The notes beneath the pieces are model-generated. The model had not been told where the DNA came from. It worked only from the letters and a program-made list of their open reading frames with translations, and made no database searches. From the NCBI RefSeq assembly GCF_025567345.1, contig NZ_JAOQJS010000005.1, forward strand, positions 1 to 64,000: a stretch of DNA of 64,000 nt, in the 5' to 3' direction. Made by a program: the position numbers and the translations under genes. Below, piece after piece: positions 8,148 to 16,671 of the stretch. Position 1 is the first letter of the stretch; every line of letters begins with the position of its first letter. This stretch comes from Coprococcus ammoniilyticus (GTDB lineage: Bacteria; Bacillota; Clostridia; Lachnospirales; Lachnospiraceae).

Positions 8148-8453
8148 TTATATGATAATCCAAGTGAACATTAAATACAAATAAGGCAATAATGCCATAA
8201 TCTCATTGAATACGAACAGCTTGCTTCCAATTTGAATCTTATACTTTGTTCTCGCTTTCTTATAGAAAAACACGCAGCAAATCGTTGTTGCAATAATATG
8301 TATTATTCCAATTATCAAAATCAGCCAATGCAATCTTATATTTTGGAACTTATTATCATATCCAGTCAGATCAAACCATATTACAATGAACCATGCAAGT
8401 AAGTCATTTACTAAATACGCAATAATAACAATTTTTTCAAAGAGTATTTTCAT
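8148..8453 (-). CDS. Small membrane protein, unknown function
   Basis: Hydrophobic protein of about 101 residues (MKILFEKIVIIAYLVNDLLA onward) with three or four helices and a central KKARTKYKIQIG loop. The frame extends to an ATG at 8513, but that would overlap the start of degV on the other strand and has no Shine-Dalgarno site; the ATG at 8453 has only a weak GGTG. Start uncertain. It is the first gene of the leftward series and is divergent from degV. Confidence 0.5.
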   Translation of the reverse strand: MKILFEKIVIIAYLVNDLLAWFIVIWFDLTGYDNKFQNIRLHWLILIIGIIHIIATTICCVFFYKKARTKYKIQIGSKLFVFNEIMALLPYLYLMFTWIII

Positions 8454-8511
8454 CAACACCGGTAATACTAATACAGGAAATATATCGGAAATTGTATTGG
8501 AGGTTTTTATC

Positions 8512-9399
8512 ATGAGAAATTTTATCTTATCGTGTGAATCGACAACGGATCTGTCATATTCTTATCTGAATGAACGGGAAATTGCAGTCATTCCTTATAC
8601 TTACATCATTCATGAACATGTATACGAGGATAACATGGAACGAAATCCGGATCTGATGCCGAAGTATTATAAGATGTTGGAAAAAGGGCTGTTGCCTACA
8701 ACCTCCCAGATCAACGAAGCTTCCTATTATGATTTCTTTGAAGGACTGATACAGAATGGTGATGTGCTTCATATCACCTTCAGCTCCGCCTTAAGCGGAT
8801 CGGCAAATAATGCCTATCGTGCGGCGGCAGCAATAAAAAAGAACTATCCGGGAAAGCAGCTGCAGGTCATTGATTCTCTCTGCGGTGCAGGAGGGTATGG
8901 ATTGTTAACGGACTACGTTGCTGATATGCGGGATGAAGGTCTTTCATTGGCAGCAGCTGCTGACTGGATCATGAAGCATCGTACCTGTATCCATCACCAG
9001 TTTTTTACAACCGATCTCACCTTTCTACACCATAGCGGACGGATCAGCGGCGCTGCTTCCCATATCGCATCGATCCTGAACATTCATCCTCTGATCCGGC
9101 TGGATCAGAACGGAATGGCAGATGCCTATACAAAAGTCCGTGGCAAGAAGCGCGCCGTAAGAGAGGTGATCTCTGAGATGGAATACTACGCAGAAAACGG
9201 GACAGACTACAATGGAAAATGCTTCATCTCCCATGCTGCCTGCCCCGAGCTTGCCTATCTGTTAAAGAACTCCGTCCTACAGACATTTCCGAATGTCACT
9301 CATCCGGTACGCATCTTAAATGCCGGTACAATTACCGCATCTCACTGCGGTCCCGGCGCTGCCGGACTGTTCTTTCTCGGACGCGAACGCCCGTATTAA
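8512..9399 (+). CDS. DegV family fatty-acid-binding protein
   Basis: 295 aa. The start is the ATG at 8512 with GGAGG nine bases upstream; the open frame extends further upstream but without a site. The DegV fold is recognisable from STTDLSYSYLNEREIAVIPY at the N-terminus, TFSSALSGSANNAY (about residues 89-102) and the C-terminal HCGPGAAGLFFLG. DegV/FakB proteins bind a single fatty acid and, with FakA kinase, feed exogenous fatty acids into phospholipid synthesis. FakA is not in this window. The gene converges with the flavin reductase gene one base beyond its stop. Confidence 0.85.
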   Translation: MRNFILSCESTTDLSYSYLNEREIAVIPYTYIIHEHVYEDNMERNPDLMPKYYKMLEKGLLPTTSQINEASYYDFFEGLIQNGDVLHITFSSALSGSANNAYRAAAAIKKNYPGKQLQVIDSLCGAGGYGLLTDYVADMRDEGLSLAAAADWIMKHRTCIHHQFFTTDLTFLHHSGRISGAASHIASILNIHPLIRLDQNGMADAYTKVRGKKRAVREVISEMEYYAENGTDYNGKCFISHAACPELAYLLKNSVLQTFPNVTHPVRILNAGTITASHCGPGAAGLFFLGRERPY

Positions 9400-9400
9400 T

Positions 9401-9910
9401 TTAATATTCATCCGGTACAAGTACCTTTTCAATCTCTGCGATATAGTATCTGTGATAATCCTTATCCGGATATACCTTTGCTCCTTCCTCAGGATCAGCA
9501 AAGGTAGCAGGATCAATATCTCCTTCGCACATTTTTCTGCAAATGAGTGTAATGCCTGCCTCTTTGATAACCGGAACATCACCACAGAAATCAAGAGTGA
9601 TCCCTGCTCCTGCAAATTTATCCGCTACATCCTTACCGGATGTTCTTCCGCAATAAGTCAGTGCCTTTCTGTACTCTTCCGGAAGCACACAAACGGAAAA
9701 TTCCTTCTGTTCATCGATAAACTGCTTTGTATATCTCTGTGGGCGGATATAAATCGTGATAACAGGCTTTGACCAGAACTCACCAAAGGAACCCCAGCTT
9801 ACTGTCATCGTATTTGCCTTCTCATGATCTCCTGCAGTTACAAGTGCCCACTTTTTGTTGATCATTTCGATCAGATTTCCTTTTAATTCCTCTGCATTGA
9901 TTTCTTTCAT
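9401..9910 (-). CDS. Flavin reductase-like / flavoredoxin protein
   Basis: 169 aa. The FMN-binding split-barrel pattern of the flavin reductase-like family is visible: MTVSWGSFGEFWSKPVITIY at about residues 34-53, then YIRPQRYTKQFI and FSVCVLP. Members bind FMN and pass electrons from NAD(P)H or act as flavoredoxins; the partner here is unknown. The stop lies next to the degV stop, so the genes converge. Expression comes from a near-consensus promoter at 10063-10090 through a leader of about 150 bases containing a stable hairpin (9986-10017). Confidence 0.85.
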   Translation of the reverse strand: MKEINAEELKGNLIEMINKKWALVTAGDHEKANTMTVSWGSFGEFWSKPVITIYIRPQRYTKQFIDEQKEFSVCVLPEEYRKALTYCGRTSGKDVADKFAGAGITLDFCGDVPVIKEAGITLICRKMCEGDIDPATFADPEEGAKVYPDKDYHRYYIAEIEKVLVPDEY

Positions 9911-9985
9911 CTTGATAATACCTCACTTTTCTGATTACTCAGTTCCTGAAGTGTTTACTGTAACAGAAATACATCCTGATACAAT

Positions 9986-10017
9986 AATGAGGCACTGATC
10001 ATTCTCAATGCCTCATT
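9986..10017 (-). promoter_or_regulatory. Hairpin in the 5' leader of the flavin reductase gene
   Basis: A perfect 9-bp stem (AATGAGGCA at 9986-9994 with TGCCTCATT at 10009-10017, loop 14) lies about midway between the promoter and the start codon. A second small stem (CTGGT-AAT-ACCAG) is upstream near 10036-10048. There is no T-run, so this is not a plain terminator. No known riboswitch consensus was recognised. Confidence 0.5.
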
Positions 10018-10062
10018 GCAAAATCGTATGGTACACTGGTATTACCAGCTGGTTTTTGGCTC

Positions 10063-10090
10063 ATTATACCATCCGCTTTTGTTTTGTCAA
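10063..10090 (-). promoter_or_regulatory. Consensus sigma-A promoter with extended -10
   Basis: Minus strand: -35 TTGACA (10085-10090), 16-bp spacer, -10 TATAAT (10063-10068) preceded by TGG (extended -10). It serves the flavin reductase gene. The rest of the 9911-10253 gap is AT-rich without a gene; a 15-bp direct repeat (TGATCGGTCTGTTTT at 10241 and 10263) overlaps the end of the Nudix gene. Confidence 0.85.
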
Positions 10091-10253
10091 CCAACAGCTT
10101 TTCAGAAACAAATCGTTTTTTATTACTTTTAAACACAGGTTTTATAATATATGAAATTATTTTCAACCTTATGCTTTTCTTTTTTTATTTTATTTTATTC
10201 AGATATCAAATACGATAACTTTATTTTTATTTTTTTATAGTGATCGGTCTGTT

Positions 10254-11294
10254 TTAATCCTGTGATCGGTCTGTTTTCAGATCAAACACACCCTGTCCAT
10301 ATCGTTTAAACTGCATCATCATCTCATGTGTCAGACTCAGATGTTCTCCATAGTCCGGGATCTGCTCGCGCTCTACCCATTCGCCGCTTGCAAGTTCTTC
10401 ATGATCGATGGTCAGTTCCGGTTCATGCTCATCTGACTTTTTTCTGTCTGCCTGACAGAAGAATCCCATCAGCAGATTGCTGTCAAATCCCCACGGCTGT
10501 GATTTGTAATACCGGATATTCTTAACCGGTATTCCGACTTCCTCCATCACCTCACGCCGAACCGTTTCCTCTACCGTCTCACCTATTTCCGTAAAGCCGG
10601 CGATCAGGGCGTATCGTTTATACTCTCTTGCAGCGTAAGTTGTAAGAATGATACGATTGCCATCTGTCACTCCGACAATTACTGCCGGTGCGATCGTTGG
10701 GAAGATCAGATGTCCGCAGGACGGACAACGGAGCATCCGTTCTTTCTCATCCGGGAGCACAGGCGTTCCGCAGGCTCCACAATAGCGGTTCATCGAATAC
10801 CACAGATGCAGATGCCATCCGGTTGCCGCCGCAAGCACTTCTTCCTTTGGCTTGCAGCTTCTGGTCTTATACATGCTCCGGTATTCATAACCCGGAATCT
10901 CCAGACGCTCTCCCCAATTTACATCAGTTGCTCCATTCGCTGATCTTTCAACATAATAAGGCTCTGTTGTCCGGACAAGATCCTGCGGCCGATACAGAAA
11001 ATACTGTCTGTCATCGATCACAAACAGGTATGTCAGATTATCCTGCCATGATGCATCCTGCGTGACCGTATCATTTATTCCTATATAGCTTTTATATTCC
11101 GAGACAGTGAGCCAGACCAGCTCATGCTCATCCTCCACCTTTTTGGCAAGGATCAGTTTCTCGGAAAATGCAAGGATCACATCATCATTCTTCGGCGGTT
11201 TTCGATATGCATATTCATTATGAAACCGTTTTGGTTCTATATCCTGTATCATCTTCCTATACCAGACAGGCTGTCTGATACGATATGAAAACAT
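10254..11294 (-). CDS. nudC: NAD+ diphosphatase (NudC-type Nudix hydrolase)
   Basis: 346 aa. A zinc ribbon is formed by C172, C175, C190 and C193 (CGACG then CPSCG). The Nudix box is perfect: G233-x5-E239-x7-R247-E248-V249-x-E251-E252-x-G254. SQPWGF (265-270) matches the SQPWPF motif that separates NudC from other Nudix enzymes. NudC hydrolyses NAD(H) to NMN and AMP and can remove NAD caps from RNA. It is longer at the N-terminus than E. coli NudC. The start is uncertain: neither the ATG at 11294 nor that at 11252 has a well-spaced Shine-Dalgarno site. Confidence 0.88.
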   Translation of the reverse strand: MFSYRIRQPVWYRKMIQDIEPKRFHNEYAYRKPPKNDDVILAFSEKLILAKKVEDEHELVWLTVSEYKSYIGINDTVTQDASWQDNLTYLFVIDDRQYFLYRPQDLVRTTEPYYVERSANGATDVNWGERLEIPGYEYRSMYKTRSCKPKEEVLAAATGWHLHLWYSMNRYCGACGTPVLPDEKERMLRCPSCGHLIFPTIAPAVIVGVTDGNRIILTTYAAREYKRYALIAGFTEIGETVEETVRREVMEEVGIPVKNIRYYKSQPWGFDSNLLMGFFCQADRKKSDEHEPELTIDHEELASGEWVEREQIPDYGEHLSLTHEMMMQFKRYGQGVFDLKTDRSQD

Positions 11295-11423
11295 CTGTAT
11301 TATCAGTGCTTTTATATGCGGATCAGCCAGCCTGTTTCTTTCTTTTTGAATTTATACCATGAATCATTTCTGTCGACACTGTCGTTTCGATTCATATATG
11401 GACACAGCCTTGCGTCTCTGTTA

Positions 11424-14066
11424 TTACTTCTTTAACTGAGCCAGACGTTCTTCAACCTGGGCTTTCATTTCTGTATATTTTGCAAGCTTGGCTTTTTCTT
11501 CTTCTACCTTGGCAGCCGGTGCTTTATCTACAAATTTAGGATTTGCAAGCATACCGGATGCACGCTTGATCTCGCCGGCCAGACGACCGGATTCTTTCTC
11601 CAGACGCTCGATCTCTTTGTCGATATCAACCAGCTCTGCAAGCGGAATATAGAGTGCGGCATCATGTATCAGGGTAGATACTGCATTCTCATCAATACCA
11701 TTCTTGCTATCCTGAATGAATACCTCACTTGCATATCCAAGTGTTGCAAAGAAATTCTTTGATGCTTCAAATATATCACGGATCTCACTCTTAGCAGATA
11801 CAACATATACAGTTGCTTTCTTGCTTGGCGGTACATTCATACCGGTACGCAGATTACGAATCGCACGAACCGCAGCCTTGATCGTATCAACTGCATTTTC
11901 ATCCTGCTTGAAGCTCCACTCCTCTTTATATACAGGCCAGTCAGAGATCATGATAGATTCTTCCTCATCCTGAATATTACAGAAAATCTCCTCCGTGATA
12001 AACGGCATATATGGATGTAATAATTTCAATGCCCGGATCAGAACTGTCTTTAATGTCCAGAGGGCTGCTGCCTTTGTCTCGTCTGCATCATTGTAAAGTC
12101 TTGGCTTAACCATCTCGATATACCAGTCACAGAATTCTTCCCAGATGAAATCGTATACCTTGGAAACTGCGATACCCAACTCGTATTTCTCCATGTTATC
12201 TGTCATCTCAACTGCCAGATCATTGACCTTGGATAAGATCCAACGGTCAGCGATCGTAAGATCAGATAATTTTACATTTGAGAAATCAGCCTTTTCCATA
12301 TTCATCATAATGAATCTGGATGCATTCCAGATCTTATTTGCAAAGTTTCTGGAATTCTCTACACGCTCCCAATAGAAACGCATATCATTTCCCGGTGCAT
12401 TACCTGTGATCAGTGTCAGACGAAGGGCATCTGCACCATATTTATCAATAACCTCAAGCGGATCGATACCGTTTCCAAGAGACTTACTCATCTTCCGGCC
12501 CTGATCGTCACGAACCAGTCCGTGGATCAGAACATGCTTAAATGGGCTCTTTCCTGTCTGCTCCAGTGCGGAGAATACCATACGGATAACCCAGAAGAAG
12601 ATGATATCGTATCCGGTTACAAGTACGTCAGTCGGATAGAAATATTCATATTCCGGTGTCTTCTTTGGCCAGCCAAGTGTTGAGAATGGCCAGAGTGCGG
12701 ATGAGAACCATGTATCCAGTGTATCTTCATCCTGTGTCAGATGTGTGCATCCACACTTCGGACATACCGTCGGAACTTCTCTGGAAACGATCGTCTCATG
12801 ACACTCATCACAGTAATAAGCCGGGATTCTGTGTCCCCACCAAAGCTGACGGGAGATACACCAGTCGCGGATATTTTCAAGCCAGTGGATGTATGTCTTA
12901 TCAAACTGCTCCGGTACAAATTCCAGCTCATCTGTCTTGATCAGATCAAGAGCTGCCTGGCCCATTTCCTTCATACGGACAAACCACTGTGGCTTGATCA
13001 TTGGCTCTACCGTTGTCTTACATCTGTCATGTGTTCCTACGTTATGTGTGTGTGGTACAACCTTTACAAGAAGACCTTCTTTTTCCAGATCTGCTACCAT
13101 TGCTTTTCTTGCTTCATAACGATCCATGCCTGCGTATTTGCCGCCCTTCTCGTTGATCGTAGCATCATCGTTTAAAATATTGATTTCTTCCAGATTGTGT
13201 CTCTTACCTACTTCGAAGTCGTTCGGATCATGTGCCGGTGTAATCTTTACACAACCTGTTCCGAATTCCATATCTACATATTCATCTGCGATAACAGGGA
13301 TCTCTCTGTCTGTTAAAGGGAGCTTCAGCATCTTACCGATGATATCCTTATAACGCTCATCCTTTGGATTTACAGCAACCGCCGTATCACCAAGCAGGGT
13401 TTCCGGTCTGGTCGTTGCGATCTCTACATATCTTCCTTCTTCTCCAACAATCGGATAATTGATATGCCAGAAATGTCCTTCCTGCTCTACATGCTCTACC
13501 TCTGCGTCCGAAATGGATGTCTTACATACAGGACACCAGTTGATGATCCTGGAACCTTTGTAGATATATCCCTTTTCATAGAGATTGACAAATACTTCCT
13601 TAACTGCTTCTGAACATCCCTCGTCCATTGTAAAACGCTCTCTGTCCCAGTCAGCAGATGAACCCAGCTTCTTTAACTGGTTTACGATTCTTCCGCCGTA
13701 TTCTTCTTTCCATTTCCAGGCATGCTGTAAGAAAGCCTCTCTGCCGATCTCCTTCTTATCAATACCTTCTGCCTTTAATTTCTCTGTTACCTTTACCTCT
13801 GTAGCGATCGCTGCATGGTCTGTACCCGGCTGCCATAATGCACTGTAGCCCTGCATTCTCTTGAAACGAATGAGGATATCCTGCATCGTATTGTCCAGGG
13901 CATGACCCATATGAAGCTGTCCGGTTACATTTGGAGGCGGCATAACGATCGTAAATGGTTTCTTACTGCGATCTACCTCTGCATGAAAATATTTCTTATC
14001 TTCCCATTTTCTGTACAGCCTGTCTTCTATATCGGCCGGATTGTATGTCTTTTCCAGTTCTTTCAT
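11424..14066 (-). CDS. valS: Valyl-tRNA synthetase
   Basis: 880 aa from the ATG at 14066, which has AGAAAGGA eight bases upstream. The longer open frame to 14195 runs back into the T-box terminator and is not coding. Class I signatures: PPPNVTGQLHMGHALD (HIGH motif) near the N-terminus and GRKMSKSLGNGIDPLEV (KMSKS). The CP1 editing domain is present (TTRPETLLGDTAVAVNPKDE), and the C-terminus carries the ValRS coiled coil (DKEIERLEKESGRLAGEIKR). It charges tRNA-Val with valine in the cytoplasm. Expression is controlled by the T-box leader at 14140-14390. An internal run of CxxC pairs (YCDECHE, CPKCGC) is typical of this clade. Confidence 0.97.
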   Translation of the reverse strand: MKELEKTYNPADIEDRLYRKWEDKKYFHAEVDRSKKPFTIVMPPPNVTGQLHMGHALDNTMQDILIRFKRMQGYSALWQPGTDHAAIATEVKVTEKLKAEGIDKKEIGREAFLQHAWKWKEEYGGRIVNQLKKLGSSADWDRERFTMDEGCSEAVKEVFVNLYEKGYIYKGSRIINWCPVCKTSISDAEVEHVEQEGHFWHINYPIVGEEGRYVEIATTRPETLLGDTAVAVNPKDERYKDIIGKMLKLPLTDREIPVIADEYVDMEFGTGCVKITPAHDPNDFEVGKRHNLEEINILNDDATINEKGGKYAGMDRYEARKAMVADLEKEGLLVKVVPHTHNVGTHDRCKTTVEPMIKPQWFVRMKEMGQAALDLIKTDELEFVPEQFDKTYIHWLENIRDWCISRQLWWGHRIPAYYCDECHETIVSREVPTVCPKCGCTHLTQDEDTLDTWFSSALWPFSTLGWPKKTPEYEYFYPTDVLVTGYDIIFFWVIRMVFSALEQTGKSPFKHVLIHGLVRDDQGRKMSKSLGNGIDPLEVIDKYGADALRLTLITGNAPGNDMRFYWERVENSRNFANKIWNASRFIMMNMEKADFSNVKLSDLTIADRWILSKVNDLAVEMTDNMEKYELGIAVSKVYDFIWEEFCDWYIEMVKPRLYNDADETKAAALWTLKTVLIRALKLLHPYMPFITEEIFCNIQDEEESIMISDWPVYKEEWSFKQDENAVDTIKAAVRAIRNLRTGMNVPPSKKATVYVVSAKSEIRDIFEASKNFFATLGYASEVFIQDSKNGIDENAVSTLIHDAALYIPLAELVDIDKEIERLEKESGRLAGEIKRASGMLANPKFVDKAPAAKVEEEKAKLAKYTEMKAQVEERLAQLKK

Positions 14067-14139
14067 CTGTTCCATCCTTTCTGTTTTTATAGCATCTTTA
14101 GTGGAGCGTTTTTCCTTTACAGAATCAATCTTCTTACAT

Positions 14140-14390
14140 AGAAAAAGCCCTTTGAAACATCTCTGTTCCAAAGGGCGTATCTTACGCGTTACCACCTTAA
14201 TTTATCACTCATCTTATTCTGTAACGGGAACGACCCGGCGCATCCTACTGAACATTTCGGATGTGCTGCTCCAAAGCTACCTTCCCACAAATTTCCTCGA
14301 AAGACCTTTCAGCCTGTGGATCTTCCTCTCTGGCAGTTCTTTTATGGTACTCCTCTTTTTCCTTGCATTTATGCTGTTAAACTAAATCTC
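14140..14390 (-). promoter_or_regulatory. T-box riboswitch leader of valS
   Basis: On the minus strand the leader contains the T-box sequence AAGGTGGTAACGCG (near 14182-14198), whose UGGU can pair with the ACCA end of tRNA-Val. It is followed by a terminator. Upstream are a stem I region with the AGAGAGG apical-type loop (near 14330) and a GAAGGTAGC segment (near 14290) that plausibly displays the valine specifier codon GUA. Uncharged tRNA-Val would stabilise the antiterminator and raise valS expression. The exact specifier is inferred, not folded. Confidence 0.88.
14142..14176 (-). terminator. T-box-controlled intrinsic terminator
   Basis: Stem GCCCTTTGGAACAG pairing with the matching CCAAAGGGC-type arm, followed on the minus strand by CTTTTTC. 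It overlaps the T-box antiterminator bases and ends about 75 bases before the valS start. Confidence 0.85.
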
Positions 14391-14441
14391 ATAGTACAAC
14401 AGAAGTCTTTCCAGTGTCAAGCGGTTTTAAACGTAATCTTG

Positions 14442-16499
14442 CTATTTTTCATACATCAATACTCTTTCCCACGGCATAAGTGTCGCTCCATCATCCTCTG
14501 GGAAACATGCACTCATCTGATCCGATATCACCTTTAACTTTTTCCGTATTCTTTCATAGCTAAAGAATCCATTATCATTCTGCTGATCCGTCATGGCATA
14601 TTCAAATACTCTCGCACGGTCTTCATTTGGAAAGCTTTTTGAGTAGGTGTCAATAAATGCAATCTCTGACGCATCACCGGATGAAAATGCAACATAGGTA
14701 TTGTCATAGCTATTTTCATTTGCAATATAATCGTAATCATAATCGAATCCATCCGGGTTGCACTCCGACCAAATTCCTTCATCAAACCAACAGCCGGTGT
14801 AATTCATATGGTTCTCGATCGCATGGAAGATCTCGTGGTGGATCGTGCTGATATAGGAGGACTGATCATTGATATCAATAACCAGAAATGTGTCATTCTC
14901 CAGAGTATTCTGAACTCCGGCAGCTGTTGTAAGTGCTGTTTCATCTGTTCCTATGATCGCACCTGCCAGATAGATCTTTAATATGCTTCCATATCCATCA
15001 TCCAGATTTTTCAACATCCGATCCGGATATTTCTTCAACTCATTCTTCAGGACTTCCAGTGACTGCGCGGTCAGAAGTGCATTGTCTGATGCCTCATACC
15101 GGTAGATATCCTTGCTGCACTCCGTCACTTCATCAAATATATGTACCTCTACACCATTTTGATCTCCGATATCCTTTGCCTGCTGCCGCAGCTCCTGCTT
15201 CAACTCATCGGACGGATGATCCAGATAACTCCATGGATAACGGTAGACTCTGGAATCACCGGAAATGCTGCGCGCATCGTTCAGATCCCATATGTATACT
15301 TCCGGTGTGAGTCCGCTCGTTGAAAATGCAAAGAAGTTGTATGTATCTATATAAGTACCTTGATCGATATAAATATAATTTGTTTCATCAAACGGAAATG
15401 TTACTGCAAGTCTGCTTTCACATTTACCGGTATCCACATTATAGATCCGGAACTGCAGCTTCTGTGTATTCGTCTCCTGCGACTGGCTGGCACTGCCATA
15501 CATAGCCAGACCATGTTCTACATCGCAGCCAACCTGAAAATCACCTGTATTATCCGGGAACAAAATTCCCGGTTCTTCCCCGGAAGTTTCTCCATACACC
15601 TGATAGACCTGACCATCCGCATATACCGATGCGTAGTACTTATCCCCACTTCCTTCAAATTGCACGATATCATAATCACCGGTTTCTTTTATATCTTCAC
15701 CGGTCACACTATAACATCTGACGTCCACACGTTCTGCCGTATTATCATATGCCGACACCACCAGATACTCCGGTTCTTCCGCATATCCTAGCAGCGTTAT
15801 ATCTTTTCCTTCTCCTGAATATGCCGGACACACCTCTGACTCTTCCCCCGACCGCAGATCATATTCATAGATCTGTCCATCCTCTGCATTTGTATAGAAG
15901 AAACCGGTAAGATCCTTTGACATCAGATAACTGTCCGGTGTCCCCTTTTCGATCGGCATAACAGTCTCCTGATCCAACAATGCTCCATACCGGATCAGCT
16001 CTTTATTGCCTTTATCATAGAGAACCACCTCATCGGTTCCATTTGAAAATACATCTGACGCATATGTATTCTTCGGGCAGCTTACAACCACTTTCTGCCT
16101 GAGTTCCGCCAGATCATATAGTGCCAGATAACCATCTTCTCCTACGCCATACTGGATTCCAAGTGCATCCCCAAAAGCAAACATCTTATTGATGTAAATA
16201 TTATCTTCCTCTACTTTCATATCCAGTTGATACAGATTCGTATATCCGGATACCTTTGCCTGCTTGTAGCATTCCCCCGAGACGATCGATTTCCACTCTT
16301 CCTCTCTGGTCGGTTCTTCGGTTGTCGTCTGTGAGCCATCTGCCCTGTCAGTATTTTCTTCTGTCAGATACCCGGAGGTTGTTCCCCCATTCTTATCCCC
16401 ACCTGCCACCTGACAGCCTGTTATCTGTCCAAGTGCCATGCTGATAACCAGCACTCCTGCCAGCCATCTGCCGATACCTTTCCTGTAATTCTTTCTCAT
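14442..16499 (-). CDS. Lipoprotein with C-terminal zinc-metallopeptidase domain
   Basis: 685 aa. A lipoprotein signal peptide ends at ITGC with C29 as the lipidation site, followed by a Gly/Thr/Glu-rich linker. The middle (about 60-430) has repeated YxxY/ITG strands consistent with a beta-propeller. The C-terminal part carries HHEIFHAIE with HEIFH at 555-559, a zincin active site, and a later acidic NEDR (near 626) that could supply the third ligand. It is predicted to be a membrane-anchored extracytoplasmic protease; the substrate is unknown. The start is supported by TGGGGTG. GC and codon use match the core genes. Confidence 0.8.
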   Translation of the reverse strand: MRKNYRKGIGRWLAGVLVISMALGQITGCQVAGGDKNGGTTSGYLTEENTDRADGSQTTTEEPTREEEWKSIVSGECYKQAKVSGYTNLYQLDMKVEEDNIYINKMFAFGDALGIQYGVGEDGYLALYDLAELRQKVVVSCPKNTYASDVFSNGTDEVVLYDKGNKELIRYGALLDQETVMPIEKGTPDSYLMSKDLTGFFYTNAEDGQIYEYDLRSGEESEVCPAYSGEGKDITLLGYAEEPEYLVVSAYDNTAERVDVRCYSVTGEDIKETGDYDIVQFEGSGDKYYASVYADGQVYQVYGETSGEEPGILFPDNTGDFQVGCDVEHGLAMYGSASQSQETNTQKLQFRIYNVDTGKCESRLAVTFPFDETNYIYIDQGTYIDTYNFFAFSTSGLTPEVYIWDLNDARSISGDSRVYRYPWSYLDHPSDELKQELRQQAKDIGDQNGVEVHIFDEVTECSKDIYRYEASDNALLTAQSLEVLKNELKKYPDRMLKNLDDGYGSILKIYLAGAIIGTDETALTTAAGVQNTLENDTFLVIDINDQSSYISTIHHEIFHAIENHMNYTGCWFDEGIWSECNPDGFDYDYDYIANENSYDNTYVAFSSGDASEIAFIDTYSKSFPNEDRARVFEYAMTDQQNDNGFFSYERIRKKLKVISDQMSACFPEDDGATLMPWERVLMYEK

Positions 16500-16590
16500 A
16501 TATGCACCCCATTTCTATGCCATTATAATACCCCTAATTTATTTCCACTTTTTAACAGAATATCATATATTAATTTCCTTGTAACTAATA

Positions 16591-16613
16591 AAAACCATCA
16601 AAATGATGGTTTT
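16591..16613 (-). terminator. Intrinsic terminator after the alpha-glucosidase gene
   Basis: Perfect 10-bp stem AAAACCATCA / TGATGGTTTT with a 3-base loop. A related partial stem (CCATCATTTTAATGG) lies at about 16629-16643. The A/T-flanked stem can work in either direction, but only the leftward glucosidase gene ends nearby. Confidence 0.7.
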
Positions 16614-16671
16614 TAAGCACTGTTTCGCCATCATTTTAATGGTTTTATATGTTGATCAATTATTCAAAGCA

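Larger units (their letters stand above)
4278..8493. repeat. Dispersed 12-bp motif AAATCGGAAGTT preceding the small accessory genes
   Basis: Plus-strand positions are 4278-4289, 4780-4791, 7270-7281 and 7707-7718 (three read AA[CA]TTCCGATTT, the fourth AACTTTCGATTT), 8138-8149 (AAGTTCCGAGTT), 5608-5619 (ATATTTCCGTTT) and, weaker, 6649-6660. An inverted copy (ATATCGGAAATT, 8482-8493) precedes the rightward degV gene. In each clear case the CGGAA-N-TT core points toward the gene it precedes, mostly 16-50 bases before the start codon and just before the Shine-Dalgarno site. At 5608 it overlaps the stop codon of the preceding gene, and at 8138 it begins at or within that stop. The genes themselves are unrelated. 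Confidence 0.6.

Noticed and set aside
3674..8512. Classical integron cassette array
   Set aside because: No tyrosine integrase is visible and the junction motif is far shorter than an attC site; kept only as a finding about a shared motif.
14067..14195. N-terminal extension of valyl-tRNA synthetase
   Set aside because: The extra codons are translated from the T-box terminator and leader; the ATG at 14066 has the proper Shine-Dalgarno site.
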